The notes under the pieces are model-generated. The model was not told where the DNA came from. It searched no databases and saw only the letters and a program-made list of their open reading frames with translations. Shown here in pieces: positions 40,073 through 47,835 of a stretch of 51,696 nucleotides of DNA. Every line of letters starts with the position of its first letter. Position 1 is the stretch's first letter. The position numbers were made by a program, and so were the translations under genes. This DNA comes from Candidatus Nitrosopumilus sp. (lineage in GTDB: Archaea; Thermoproteota; Nitrososphaeria; Nitrososphaerales; Nitrosopumilaceae). The stretch is from positions 1-51,696 of the forward strand of contig JAOTXZ010000008.1 in NCBI GenBank assembly GCA_029862085.1. Direction: 5' to 3'.

Positions 40073-41038
40073 TTAAGCAGACGATCCAAATATTCGGATA
40101 GATTTGTTTGAGAGATCTTTGGTAGGTATAACTATGCTATCATTGTTCTCATTTGTCAGTATTACGTGTAATAATTCCACTGCAGTAACAGTTCCTTTAT
40201 CCTCCCCAATCTGTACTTTTTGGCCTATCTTTAGGACTGAGCGTTTCTTTGATTGGGAGTTTATAATTCCAGGGATCATTTCTTTTAATCCAAATCCTAG
40301 ACCTATTGCCAAGGCCGCGCCTATTCCACCTGCAATACTCCATGCATATGCTGAGACTAGAATTGAAATTACTTCCTGACCTACTCCTAGTTGTGTAAGG
40401 GCAATTGCAAAGATAATTGCATAAATGACTATTTGAACTGCCAAGACAAAGTATTTCGGATTGCCATAATCATGCTCAATGATTTCATGTTCAACCCATT
40501 TTCCAACAAACTTAGCCAGAAACATTCCCAGTAAAACAATAAGAACAAATGCTAATAGATTGGGAATCCATAACCACAAGTTTGTCATTGCTACGGTTAG
40601 TTGTTCGAACTCTAATGCATTTACGGCAGCCATTACAAAGAATAAGAAAACAAACCATTTGATGACGGTGCTAATTAATTTAGCAGAACCTTTTGAGGAT
40701 GTAACCTGGGATAATCCATCAGTAGCATTTTCATCCTCATCTTTGTTCATTGTTTTGAGTGCAACTGTTGCGACTTTTCGAATAACTTTGGCAATGATTG
40801 ATGCCACAATCCAACCAACTATCAAAAGGATGATTGCTGCAATGATTTTTGGCAAAGATTCTGCCACTTGACTGAAGAATGAAGATAATGCATTAGTAGT
40901 TGGACCTAACCAAATATCCTCCGAACTTTCTTGGGCAAAAGCCACCTGATCGAAAACGCCGTTAAAGGCAAAAACTACTCCAAAAAGAGTAAAAATTGTT
41001 ATAGCACTAGTAAGAAAACCTGATCTTTTTATTTCCAT
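40073..41038 (-). CDS. MscS-family mechanosensitive channel
   Basis: 321 residues. Possible signal-like first helix (FLTSAITIFTLFGVVFAFNG), then helices in KIIAAIILLIVGWIVASIIA, WFVFLFFVMAAV, IPNLLAFVLIVLLGMFLAKF and a pore-type helix rich in Gly/Ala (SIAGGIGAALAIGLGFGLKE), followed by the small beta domain (VLKIGQKVQIGEDKGTVTAV; SIVIPTKDLSNK). This is the MscS plan with the cytoplasmic part shortened after the beta domain. It releases solutes on osmotic downshock, by family knowledge. ATG 41038. Confidence 0.85.
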   Translation of the reverse strand: MEIKRSGFLTSAITIFTLFGVVFAFNGVFDQVAFAQESSEDIWLGPTTNALSSFFSQVAESLPKIIAAIILLIVGWIVASIIAKVIRKVATVALKTMNKDEDENATDGLSQVTSSKGSAKLISTVIKWFVFLFFVMAAVNALEFEQLTVAMTNLWLWIPNLLAFVLIVLLGMFLAKFVGKWVEHEIIEHDYGNPKYFVLAVQIVIYAIIFAIALTQLGVGQEVISILVSAYAWSIAGGIGAALAIGLGFGLKEMIPGIINSQSKKRSVLKIGQKVQIGEDKGTVTAVELLHVILTNENNDSIVIPTKDLSNKSIRIFGSSA

Positions 41039-41173
41039 TTGTTTTTCCGATTTCTATTTTTCTATGGTATATAAAAACAATGTGAATTTTTTTAGGATCA
41101 ATTTTGAAACTAGAAATGATTTTTTGAGAAGGAAAAATGGATTCTTTTTTAGAGACAAAAATCATCTTTTCAT

Positions 41174-41452
41174 GTGAAATTCTCTTTTTTTGTCATTGTG
41201 GGTATCCTTCTAGTGGTTTTTGGTTTTATAGGATTTTTTATTCCTGTTTCAAATTCAGGGTTGACTGTTTTAGAGGCAGACAAATTATGTCAAAAGGCAT
41301 CTGATCCGTTTTCCCAGAATGAAAGTGAGAAACCCAAAGTCTGCGAATACACAAAATTTTTTAATTCAATTTATTTTTTTATTGGGGTAGGATTGGTCCT
41401 AATTTTTTGGAGTGGATTTTTAGAAAAACGCTATCGGCATAAAAAATCCTGA
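41174..41452 (+). CDS. Small two-helix membrane protein (92 aa)
   Basis: 92 residues from GTG 41174. Helix (SFFVIVGILLVVFGFIGFFI), an outside loop of 40 residues with two Cys (KLCQKASD; KVCEYTKFF) and a second helix (SIYFFIGVGLVLIFWSGF) before a basic end. Followed by a copy of the dispersed repeat. No family recognised. Confidence 0.6.
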   Translation: MKFSFFVIVGILLVVFGFIGFFIPVSNSGLTVLEADKLCQKASDPFSQNESEKPKVCEYTKFFNSIYFFIGVGLVLIFWSGFLEKRYRHKKS

Positions 41453-41465
41453 AAGTTAGTTTGAA

Positions 41466-41496
41466 TAATAAATTATTTTTTGGGAAAGGATGAAAA
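41466..41496 (+). repeat. Dispersed intergenic AT-rich repeat
   Basis: AATAAATTATTTTTTGGG followed by AAAGGATGAAAAT. A more diverged version lies upstream at about 41113-41140. It is between the 92-residue membrane protein and the end of aconitase. Confidence 0.5.
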
Positions 41497-41585
41497 TAAC
41501 GAATTAAATTGTAAATGTATGCTTGATATGAACCCAATTAACCCTAAAGTTCAATTCTGTAAGTCGGACGTTAGACTTTGTATGA

Positions 41586-43850
41586 TTATTTATTTCTCAA
41601 AACGTTTAGAGCTGATCCTGCCTTAAACCAGTTGATTTGAGATTCATTGTAGGAATGAGTAAGCAAGATTTCATCACTTGAACCGTTTTTGTGAGAGATT
41701 TTGCATGTTACTTGTTTTTGAGGTTGAAAATCGTTTAACCCAATAAGACTAATCTTATCATCTTCCAGAATTTTTTCATAGTCATCTGGATTGTCAAAGG
41801 TAAGTGCCAAGATTCCTTGTTTTTTCAAGTTTGTTTCATGAATTCTAGCGAGACTTTTTGTAATTACAGCAGCACATCCTAAGAATCGAGGAGACATTGC
41901 TGCGTGTTCTCTGCTGCTTCCTTCACCATAATTTGAATCACCAATGATTACCCATCTCATTGCTTTTTCTTTGTATTGTCTTGCAATGGTTGAAAAAGAT
42001 TCGAGTTGGTTGTTTAAGATATTTTTCCCTTTTCCTACCTCATCATTAAAAGAATTCACTGCACCCAAAAGCATGTTATCACTCAGGTTATCCAAATGAC
42101 CTCGCAATGAAAGCCATGCTCCTGCCGGAGAGATATGGTCTGTTGTACATTTTCCCTTGGCCTTTACCAAAATTGGAATTTCTTCAAAGTCCTTTCCATC
42201 CCATTTCTCAAATGGCTCTAAACGTTGTAGGCGTTTGCTGTTTGGATCAATAATTACCTCGAGGTTATCAGAATTCTTTGGTGGTGCAATGAAAATTCCA
42301 TCGGGTTTCATAAAACCATCCTTTGGAACTTCAGGGGCAGATTTTGGAGGATCTAATTTGAATTTTGTTCCGTCTGCAGCAGTTAACTCATCTTTCATAG
42401 GATTAAAAGAAAGTCGACCACTCAAGGCAAGTGCAATTATCATTTCTGGACTTCCAATGAAGTTTAGAGTATTACGGCGACCATCGTTTCTTCCTGGAAA
42501 ATTTCTGTTAAACGTTGTGACAATTGTATTTTTTTCATCGTCCTTTAATTCAGGTCTACTCCATTGACCAATACACGGTCCACAGGCATTTGCCAAAACA
42601 GTTGCTCCAATTTCTTTTAAAGAGTTCATTTGACCATCTCTTTCAATGGTTCCTCTAATTTGCTCCGAACCTGGAGTGATTAGTAATGGAATTTTGGATT
42701 TGATACCTTTTGATTTTGCCTGTTCGGCTAAACTTGCAACTCTGGACATGTCCTCGTATGAAGAGTTGGTACAGCTTCCAATTAGAGCCACAGATATTGG
42801 ATCAATATAATTTTTAGATCTTACATCTTCAGATAAATCAGAAATTTTTCTAGCCAAATCCGGTGTATGTGGACCAACAATGTGAGGTTCTAGTGTCGAG
42901 AGATTGATTTCAACAATTCTGTCAAAATATTTTTCAGGGTTTTCTTGAACTTCTTTATCTGCAATCAATAATTCTTTATTGTTATTTGCAAGTTCTGCAA
43001 TCTTTTCACGATTTGTGTATTTCAAATAAGTTTCCATTCTTTCATCATAGGGAAAAACTGAACACGTTGCACCCACTTCTGCGCCCATGTTTGCAATGGT
43101 AGCTTTTCCAGTACAGCTTATCGATTCAGTTCCTGGACCAAAATATTCAATGATAGAATTTGTTCCTCCGGATACTGTTAGTTCCTCTGCGACTTTTAGA
43201 ATGATATCTTTTGGTGCAGTCCACCCATTTAATTCCCCAACAAGTTTAACACCTATCCTTTTTGGATAAAGTAATTCCCAAGGCATTCCAGCCATTGTTT
43301 CTGCAGCATCCAAACCACCGACACCAACTGCAATCATTCCTAAACCTCCTGCATTTGGAGTATGAGAATCAGTTCCAATCATTAATCCACCAGGAAATGC
43401 ATAGTTTTCAAGGACTACTTGATGTATAATTCCCGCACCAGGTTTCCAAAAACCACAACCATATTTTGCAGCAGCTGATTGTAAAAATTTGAAAACTTCG
43501 TTGTTTTCATCTAGGGATACTTTCATGTCCGTGTCACCTTCAACTTGAGCTCGTATCAAATGATCACAGTGAACCGTCGTTGGCAAGGAAGTCTGCTCAA
43601 GTCCTGCTTGCATGAATTGGAGCATTACCATTTGACCAGTTACATCTTGTAAGGCAACTCTATCGGGTTTTAGAAAAACATAGTTTTTTTCACCATCTAG
43701 ATTTTTACCAGAAATTTCTTCTAAATGACCTGAAAGTATTTTTTCAGTGAGTGTTAATGGTCGTCCCACTACATTTCGATATTTTTCAATATTTTGCTTT
43801 AATTTATCATAAACATCTGATACTAATTCTGGAGTACTGTCTGTTTCCAC
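41586..43850 (-). CDS. acnA: Aconitate hydratase
   Basis: 754 residues. Aconitase interconverts citrate and isocitrate with a 4Fe-4S cluster. Cluster cysteines are seen in ALIGSCTNSSYEDM and in NACGPCIGQW. Other motifs: GLMIGTDSHTPNAGGLGMIA, FNRNFPGRNDGRRNTLNFIG, and in the swivelling domain WVIIGDSNYGEGSSREHAAM. The length of about 750 fits the aconitase A type of this lineage. ATG 43850, divergent from 44000-44632. Confidence 0.95.
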   Translation of the reverse strand: METDSTPELVSDVYDKLKQNIEKYRNVVGRPLTLTEKILSGHLEEISGKNLDGEKNYVFLKPDRVALQDVTGQMVMLQFMQAGLEQTSLPTTVHCDHLIRAQVEGDTDMKVSLDENNEVFKFLQSAAAKYGCGFWKPGAGIIHQVVLENYAFPGGLMIGTDSHTPNAGGLGMIAVGVGGLDAAETMAGMPWELLYPKRIGVKLVGELNGWTAPKDIILKVAEELTVSGGTNSIIEYFGPGTESISCTGKATIANMGAEVGATCSVFPYDERMETYLKYTNREKIAELANNNKELLIADKEVQENPEKYFDRIVEINLSTLEPHIVGPHTPDLARKISDLSEDVRSKNYIDPISVALIGSCTNSSYEDMSRVASLAEQAKSKGIKSKIPLLITPGSEQIRGTIERDGQMNSLKEIGATVLANACGPCIGQWSRPELKDDEKNTIVTTFNRNFPGRNDGRRNTLNFIGSPEMIIALALSGRLSFNPMKDELTAADGTKFKLDPPKSAPEVPKDGFMKPDGIFIAPPKNSDNLEVIIDPNSKRLQRLEPFEKWDGKDFEEIPILVKAKGKCTTDHISPAGAWLSLRGHLDNLSDNMLLGAVNSFNDEVGKGKNILNNQLESFSTIARQYKEKAMRWVIIGDSNYGEGSSREHAAMSPRFLGCAAVITKSLARIHETNLKKQGILALTFDNPDDYEKILEDDKISLIGLNDFQPQKQVTCKISHKNGSSDEILLTHSYNESQINWFKAGSALNVLRNK

Positions 43851-43999
43851 AAAAATTAATGAAATAGACCCGAATTTATTTTTAATTCAATTTCAACAAG
43901 TTAAAATCAACAGGCATGGTATTTTCTTAACAATTATAAGCCATACACAGTACAATATTTGATTATTGAGAGTCTTAGAAATTAAAATGAGGTGTTTGG

Positions 44000-44632
44000 T
44001 TGGTCAATAAGGGTTTTCCAAAATTTGGAATGTCGCAAGCCGGGGCATTTGTAGCAGCTTTAAAAAATTACAATTTACCTGATTTCATTTTAGTTTTAGT
44101 GGCAAAAGAATGTAAATCTGACCTTCTTGAAAGAGGAAGAATTGACGATAGACTTCAAAGTATGAATGATGATGCGTTAATGTTATTACACAAAGTTTTC
44201 GTAGATTGCGAAGAAGATAGTGCAGGAAAATATGCTCAATATAGATTCTTTGCGTACGTATCAAGTATGTATCACAAATGTGAGGTAATAGTAAATGAAA
44301 CAATTCCCGGAGCAAGCGGCAAAAATCATAAAATTCCAGTGGCCGTAAAAAATAATGGAATGTACATTGCTGTAGCCTACAACAAAGCAACTGGAAATCC
44401 AGTAAACAAAAAAGAAACAACGAGATTTTATGACATGGTAGATGATATTAAAAAGGGAGATCATGGAACTCTGCTAACAGATGCAATTTACGGGTCTTCT
44501 GTTGGTTTTAAGGGAGATGCATTAGTTGAGTTGGAAAATTTGAATAAATCAAGAACAGATGATCCAGAAAACAAACTTGATTTTAAAACTGCTAATTTTG
44601 AAAATAATATTTATTCTGTAACCAAGTGTTAG
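44000..44632 (+). CDS. Hypothetical protein (210 aa), possible nuclease fold
   Basis: 210 residues, start TTG 44000. N-terminal half is helical (FVAALKNYNLPDFILVLVAK; SMNDDALMLLHKVFVDCEED). The second half has strands that resemble a restriction-type core: KCEVIVNETIPG, HKIPVAVKNNGMYIAVAYNK, TTRFYDMVDDIKKG. The expected acidic residue before VAV is Pro and the ExK is reduced to NK, so activity is doubtful. No signal peptide. Divergent from aconitase. Family not recognised. Confidence 0.65.
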   Translation: MVNKGFPKFGMSQAGAFVAALKNYNLPDFILVLVAKECKSDLLERGRIDDRLQSMNDDALMLLHKVFVDCEEDSAGKYAQYRFFAYVSSMYHKCEVIVNETIPGASGKNHKIPVAVKNNGMYIAVAYNKATGNPVNKKETTRFYDMVDDIKKGDHGTLLTDAIYGSSVGFKGDALVELENLNKSRTDDPENKLDFKTANFENNIYSVTKC

Positions 44633-44675
44633 AAAATTTTTTTAACAAAATATTTAAAATTTAAATTGATTTTTG

Positions 44676-45242
44676 TTAAATTGATAGTTCCGTTGTGTCT
44701 ATTGTAAGAAACATAGGCTTTCCATCAGTTTTTTTAAAATCTTTTCCATATTGTTCAAAGTAAAGATCAGAAAAAAGATGTTTTGTCCAAATATCATGAA
44801 CAACATCAATGAATTTTTTGTGATTTAGTTGTCTTAAGAGCTCATGAGCAATTTCATGAGAAACTGTGGTGCAATTTTTTTCTGCTAAAAATAATGTGTC
44901 ATTTGGATCCTTTGGGGATTGCCACCATACCATTCCAAAATTTTCTGAATGATATCCTTCACATGTACAGTCAGTCCAAATAGGTCTAAAATGGCAGAGA
45001 TAAAAATGGTAAATTTCTTTTCCTCTCTGTTCATGATCACGGATTAATGTAGGAGTGTCTAACTTTTGAAGAACACTTCTAGGCTTTGTGATTAATTCAT
45101 CGCATTGAATTTCAAAATCAAATCCAAACTTTTCTTTTATCCATATTTTAAAAAATTGACCCATTTGAAGTATGTATTCAAATTCTGGTTTACGTTTATC
45201 TCGATCTTCTTCTTTTACAACAAAAATAAAATGTAAAATCAT
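44676..45242 (-). CDS. HExxH zinc-peptidase-like protein
   Basis: 188 residues from ATG 45242. The HExxH motif is SHEIAHELLRQLNH (H129, E130, H133), the usual zinc site of peptidases, with H141 as a possible third ligand. Before it is a Cys-rich stretch (YLCHFRPIWTDCTCEGYHSE). No signal peptide, so it would act in the cytoplasm. Family not identified. It is followed on the other side by an AsnC-type gene on the same strand with 19 nt between them. Confidence 0.7.
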   Translation of the reverse strand: MILHFIFVVKEEDRDKRKPEFEYILQMGQFFKIWIKEKFGFDFEIQCDELITKPRSVLQKLDTPTLIRDHEQRGKEIYHFYLCHFRPIWTDCTCEGYHSENFGMVWWQSPKDPNDTLFLAEKNCTTVSHEIAHELLRQLNHKKFIDVVHDIWTKHLFSDLYFEQYGKDFKKTDGKPMFLTIDTTELSI

Positions 45243-45261
45243 AATAAGAAAAAGGGGTGTG

Positions 45262-45501
45262 TTATGTTTGACCTTCTATTCCCATTAGGGTTAGTGTTGA
45301 TCGAATCTTTTCAATTTTTCGGATTTTCCAAGTAATTGTTTCACGTAATTTTTCAACGGTATCAGATTCAATCTTGGCCAAAATATCATATGCACCAAAA
45401 GTTCCATGAACTTCTTTTACACCTTCTAGGCCCTTTAGCTGCTGTATGATAGCCTCTTCAGAACCTAGTTCACAGTTTATTAAAACATAAGCTGTTGCCA
45501 T
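45262..45501 (-). CDS. Stand-alone Lrp/AsnC ligand-binding domain
   Basis: 79 residues: ATAYVLINCELGSEEAIIQQ, VKEVHGTFGAYDILAKIESD, then IRKIEKIRSTLTLMGIEG. This is the RAM (AsnC C-terminal) domain without its DNA-binding helix-turn-helix. Such single-domain proteins form ring assemblies and bind amino acids or act with full-length Lrp. ATG 45501. Between the EVE and HExxH genes on the same strand. Confidence 0.9.
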   Translation of the reverse strand: MATAYVLINCELGSEEAIIQQLKGLEGVKEVHGTFGAYDILAKIESDTVEKLRETITWKIRKIEKIRSTLTLMGIEGQT

Positions 45502-45549
45502 ATTTCAGATTAAACAAATCGACTATATCAATAAACCGATTACAAGGGG

Positions 45550-45969
45550 TTAATTTTGAGAAATTTTAAGAATACTTTGCCAGATATCTTTTGGTACAGG
45601 CATTAAAGATAATCTGGATATACGTACTAGTTCCCAATCTTTGAATTTTTTTTGATTTTTTATTTCATCCAAAGTAACTGGACGCTTTAATGGTTTTTTG
45701 TATTTTACATCAACTGCAATGAATCTTTTGTTTTCTTCTTTTGGATTCGGATATGGTTTGGAAGTAACTTCCATTATTCCAACGGCTTGTCGTTCTGTCC
45801 CAGTGTGATAAAATAAAACCAGGTCGCCTATCTTCATATTTTTCATGTGCTTTAAGGCAAGATTGTTGTGAATGCCATCCCAAATTGTCATTTTATCTTT
45901 TTTTAGTGTATCAAAACTATATCCCCTAGGTCCGCTAGGTTCTTGTTTTGCTAACCAGTAATTTACCAA
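45550..45969 (-). CDS. EVE-domain protein
   Basis: 139 residues from TTG 45969. The frame is open to GTG 46041, but EVE proteins begin just before the YWL motif, and a T-rich complement of a TATA element (near 45998) lies about 27 nt upstream of this TTG. Motifs: NYWLAKQEPSGPRGYSFDTL, WDGIHNNLALKHMKNMKIGD, LVLFYHTGTERQAVGIMEVT. EVE domains are related to PUA and YTH and bind modified bases in DNA or RNA. An H/ACA-like RNA candidate lies directly upstream, which is a suggestive neighbourhood. Confidence 0.88.
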   Translation of the reverse strand: MVNYWLAKQEPSGPRGYSFDTLKKDKMTIWDGIHNNLALKHMKNMKIGDLVLFYHTGTERQAVGIMEVTSKPYPNPKEENKRFIAVDVKYKKPLKRPVTLDEIKNQKKFKDWELVRISRLSLMPVPKDIWQSILKISQN

Positions 45970-46090
45970 TTCTTTTTTCTTTTGTACCGTGGTTGTTTTA
46001 TTTCTTTGATTATTCAAATGTCCCCCGGTTCTGACTCGCACAAGATCATTGGTATTTTAGCCAAAACCTCCTTGGGTTCTGAAACCGGGG

Positions 46091-46185
46091 TCGCCCTACA
46101 TGTAGCATACCTGGGTGAATTAGAAATCATTGGTATCAATACGATCGCATCATCCTAATCCGTCTGTATGCCTGCTCTTGGGCGA
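46091..46185 (-). ncRNA. Candidate H/ACA guide RNA
   Basis: Read on the minus strand: stem GCATAC/GTATGC, a pocket with AGACGG on one side and TCACCCAG on the other, upper stem ATTAG/CTAAT, an asymmetric loop (GATGATGCG), and apical stems ATC/GAT and ATTG/CAAT, with T-ACA directly after the lower stem (ACA at 46101-46103). This is the architecture of archaeal H/ACA pseudouridylation guides. An outer stem TCGCCC/GGGCGA (46180-46185 with 46091-46096) closes the whole. The two pocket sides can pair with CUGGGU and CCGUC, which occur a few bases apart in archaeal 23S rRNA as I recall it. Lies between pheT and the EVE gene. Confidence 0.55.
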
Positions 46186-46197
46186 TTAATTATTGAT

Positions 46198-47835
46198 TTA
46201 GTCAAATATTAATCCAGATAGGCTAATTTCGAAGGCCACAACTGGAACGCGTATTTTATAATTTTCAATTGTTTTGGAACTAATTTCGCCGATAATACCA
46301 ATTGTTTTTCCATTGACTAAAACGGAAGCCACTCTACCTTTCTCAAAAGTTTCATGAGTGGAGGTCTTGGATTCAATTTCTAAATTAAAACCAGTTTTTA
46401 GTGCTGCCTGTAAAATTGATTTTATTTCAGTAAAATTTGCATCTTGGTGTGCACATACAGCGGCAAAATTTGTTTTCTCATCAATGGGATTATTTTTAAG
46501 AAAAATTGTCCCGGTTTCAAATAATTTTTGGGGGTAAGATTCATGTATGTTTCTTGAAAGGTTTTCCAATATACCCGGCAGAATTGAATCTCGTAAAATA
46601 GTGTGCTCCTGGCTCTTGGAATTTAATACTGCAATGGGTTTGCTAGATTCTCTATTGGTCATTTCATAAAGAATTTTTTTACTAGTTAAACTAGAGTTTA
46701 ATCCTTCAAGATATCCAAGTCCTATCATTACCAAACTAAGTGATTTTAGTTGAGATGATATTGGATGAATTGTTCCCATTGTTTCAGATGGAGATAAAAG
46801 GGGAGCTAAATTTTCTATGCCATAACCTAAGGCTACTTCTTCAACAATATCCATTGGACCAAAAATATCAAACCTATAAGGAGGAATATTACATACAATG
46901 TTTTTTCCTTTAATGGAGGCATCTATTCTTGATTTTTTTAAAGAAGAAACAATCTTTGCGTTGTTAAGTTCTAATCCTAATGATGCATTGATTAATTGAG
47001 GGTTTACAGATACCTTTCTTGATTCAAGTTTTGGAGAAGAATTTTTTGCTCCACTAATATTCGTAGATGTAAGGTCAAATCCTGCGTAATAAAGAATCGT
47101 AGCAACTATAGAAAGCATATCTTCTGCATCCTCTTTGTTAATTCCTGTCACCTCAACGAAAAGATTTTTTGTTTTTGTGGTAACAGTAGTAACTGCAGCG
47201 TTTACTATAGGGGGAAACGAAACTGTTTTGTCATTTGAATCAATTATTATTGGAACTTGTGAAGAATTTCCCAAAATATTTCCATATTCTTGTCCAACCT
47301 CAGTATTATTCAAAATATCTGAGATTGTACTTTCTTTATTGGAGTTGAGAGGAACAAATTTGTAATTTCGATTAGTTGCAGTGTAGGATAACGGAAAACA
47401 GATCTTATCTAAATCATGAATTCCGATAGAGGATTTTTTTCTTTTTCTTCCTATTCCAAAGTGAAGATCTTCTTGCATTGTCATAAACTGTTTGATAATT
47501 TTATCATCAATTTTTCCATTCTTTGCAATTATTCCAGTAACAAATGGTCGTATTTTTGTGACATTGGATTTTACATTAATTTTGTATTCCTTTGATTTTT
47601 TAATTTTAATTTTCAAAGAACCGGTTTTGATTCCTAATAATCCTTGAAGGCCTAAAGCTATACCAAAATCAGTAGAATAATCAGGTCGATTTGGACTATA
47701 TTCAACTCGTACTAGATCTTTATCTTCTGATTCTATATCCAACCCCAGAAATGGCAATGTTTCAGAAATTTGTTTTTTTGATACCTTTCCGATTAATTTC
47801 TGAAGTCTAGAATAAGAAAGCTCGACTACTGGCAT
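46198..47835 (-). CDS. pheT: Phenylalanyl-tRNA synthetase beta subunit
   Basis: 545 residues, archaeal-type PheT. Seen: PVVELSYSRLQKLIG at the N-terminus, VEYSPNRPDYSTDFGIALGL, the B3/B4 region (FGIGRKRKKSSIGIHDLDKI), B5 with YRFDIFGPMDIVEEVALGYG, and the inactive synthetase-like core with NSKSQEHTILRDSILPGILE. The beta subunit does editing and binds tRNA, and pairs with PheS as alpha2-beta2. Starts ten bases inside the end of pheS (ATG 47835), translationally coupled. Confidence 0.95.
   Translation of the reverse strand: MPVVELSYSRLQKLIGKVSKKQISETLPFLGLDIESEDKDLVRVEYSPNRPDYSTDFGIALGLQGLLGIKTGSLKIKIKKSKEYKINVKSNVTKIRPFVTGIIAKNGKIDDKIIKQFMTMQEDLHFGIGRKRKKSSIGIHDLDKICFPLSYTATNRNYKFVPLNSNKESTISDILNNTEVGQEYGNILGNSSQVPIIIDSNDKTVSFPPIVNAAVTTVTTKTKNLFVEVTGINKEDAEDMLSIVATILYYAGFDLTSTNISGAKNSSPKLESRKVSVNPQLINASLGLELNNAKIVSSLKKSRIDASIKGKNIVCNIPPYRFDIFGPMDIVEEVALGYGIENLAPLLSPSETMGTIHPISSQLKSLSLVMIGLGYLEGLNSSLTSKKILYEMTNRESSKPIAVLNSKSQEHTILRDSILPGILENLSRNIHESYPQKLFETGTIFLKNNPIDEKTNFAAVCAHQDANFTEIKSILQAALKTGFNLEIESKTSTHETFEKGRVASVLVNGKTIGIIGEISSKTIENYKIRVPVVAFEISLSGLIFD

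Noticed and set aside
41540-41585. Small hairpin AAGTC/GACTT after aconitase as a terminator
   Set aside because: The stem is only five pairs and no T-run follows on the aconitase strand, so the support is too weak to list.
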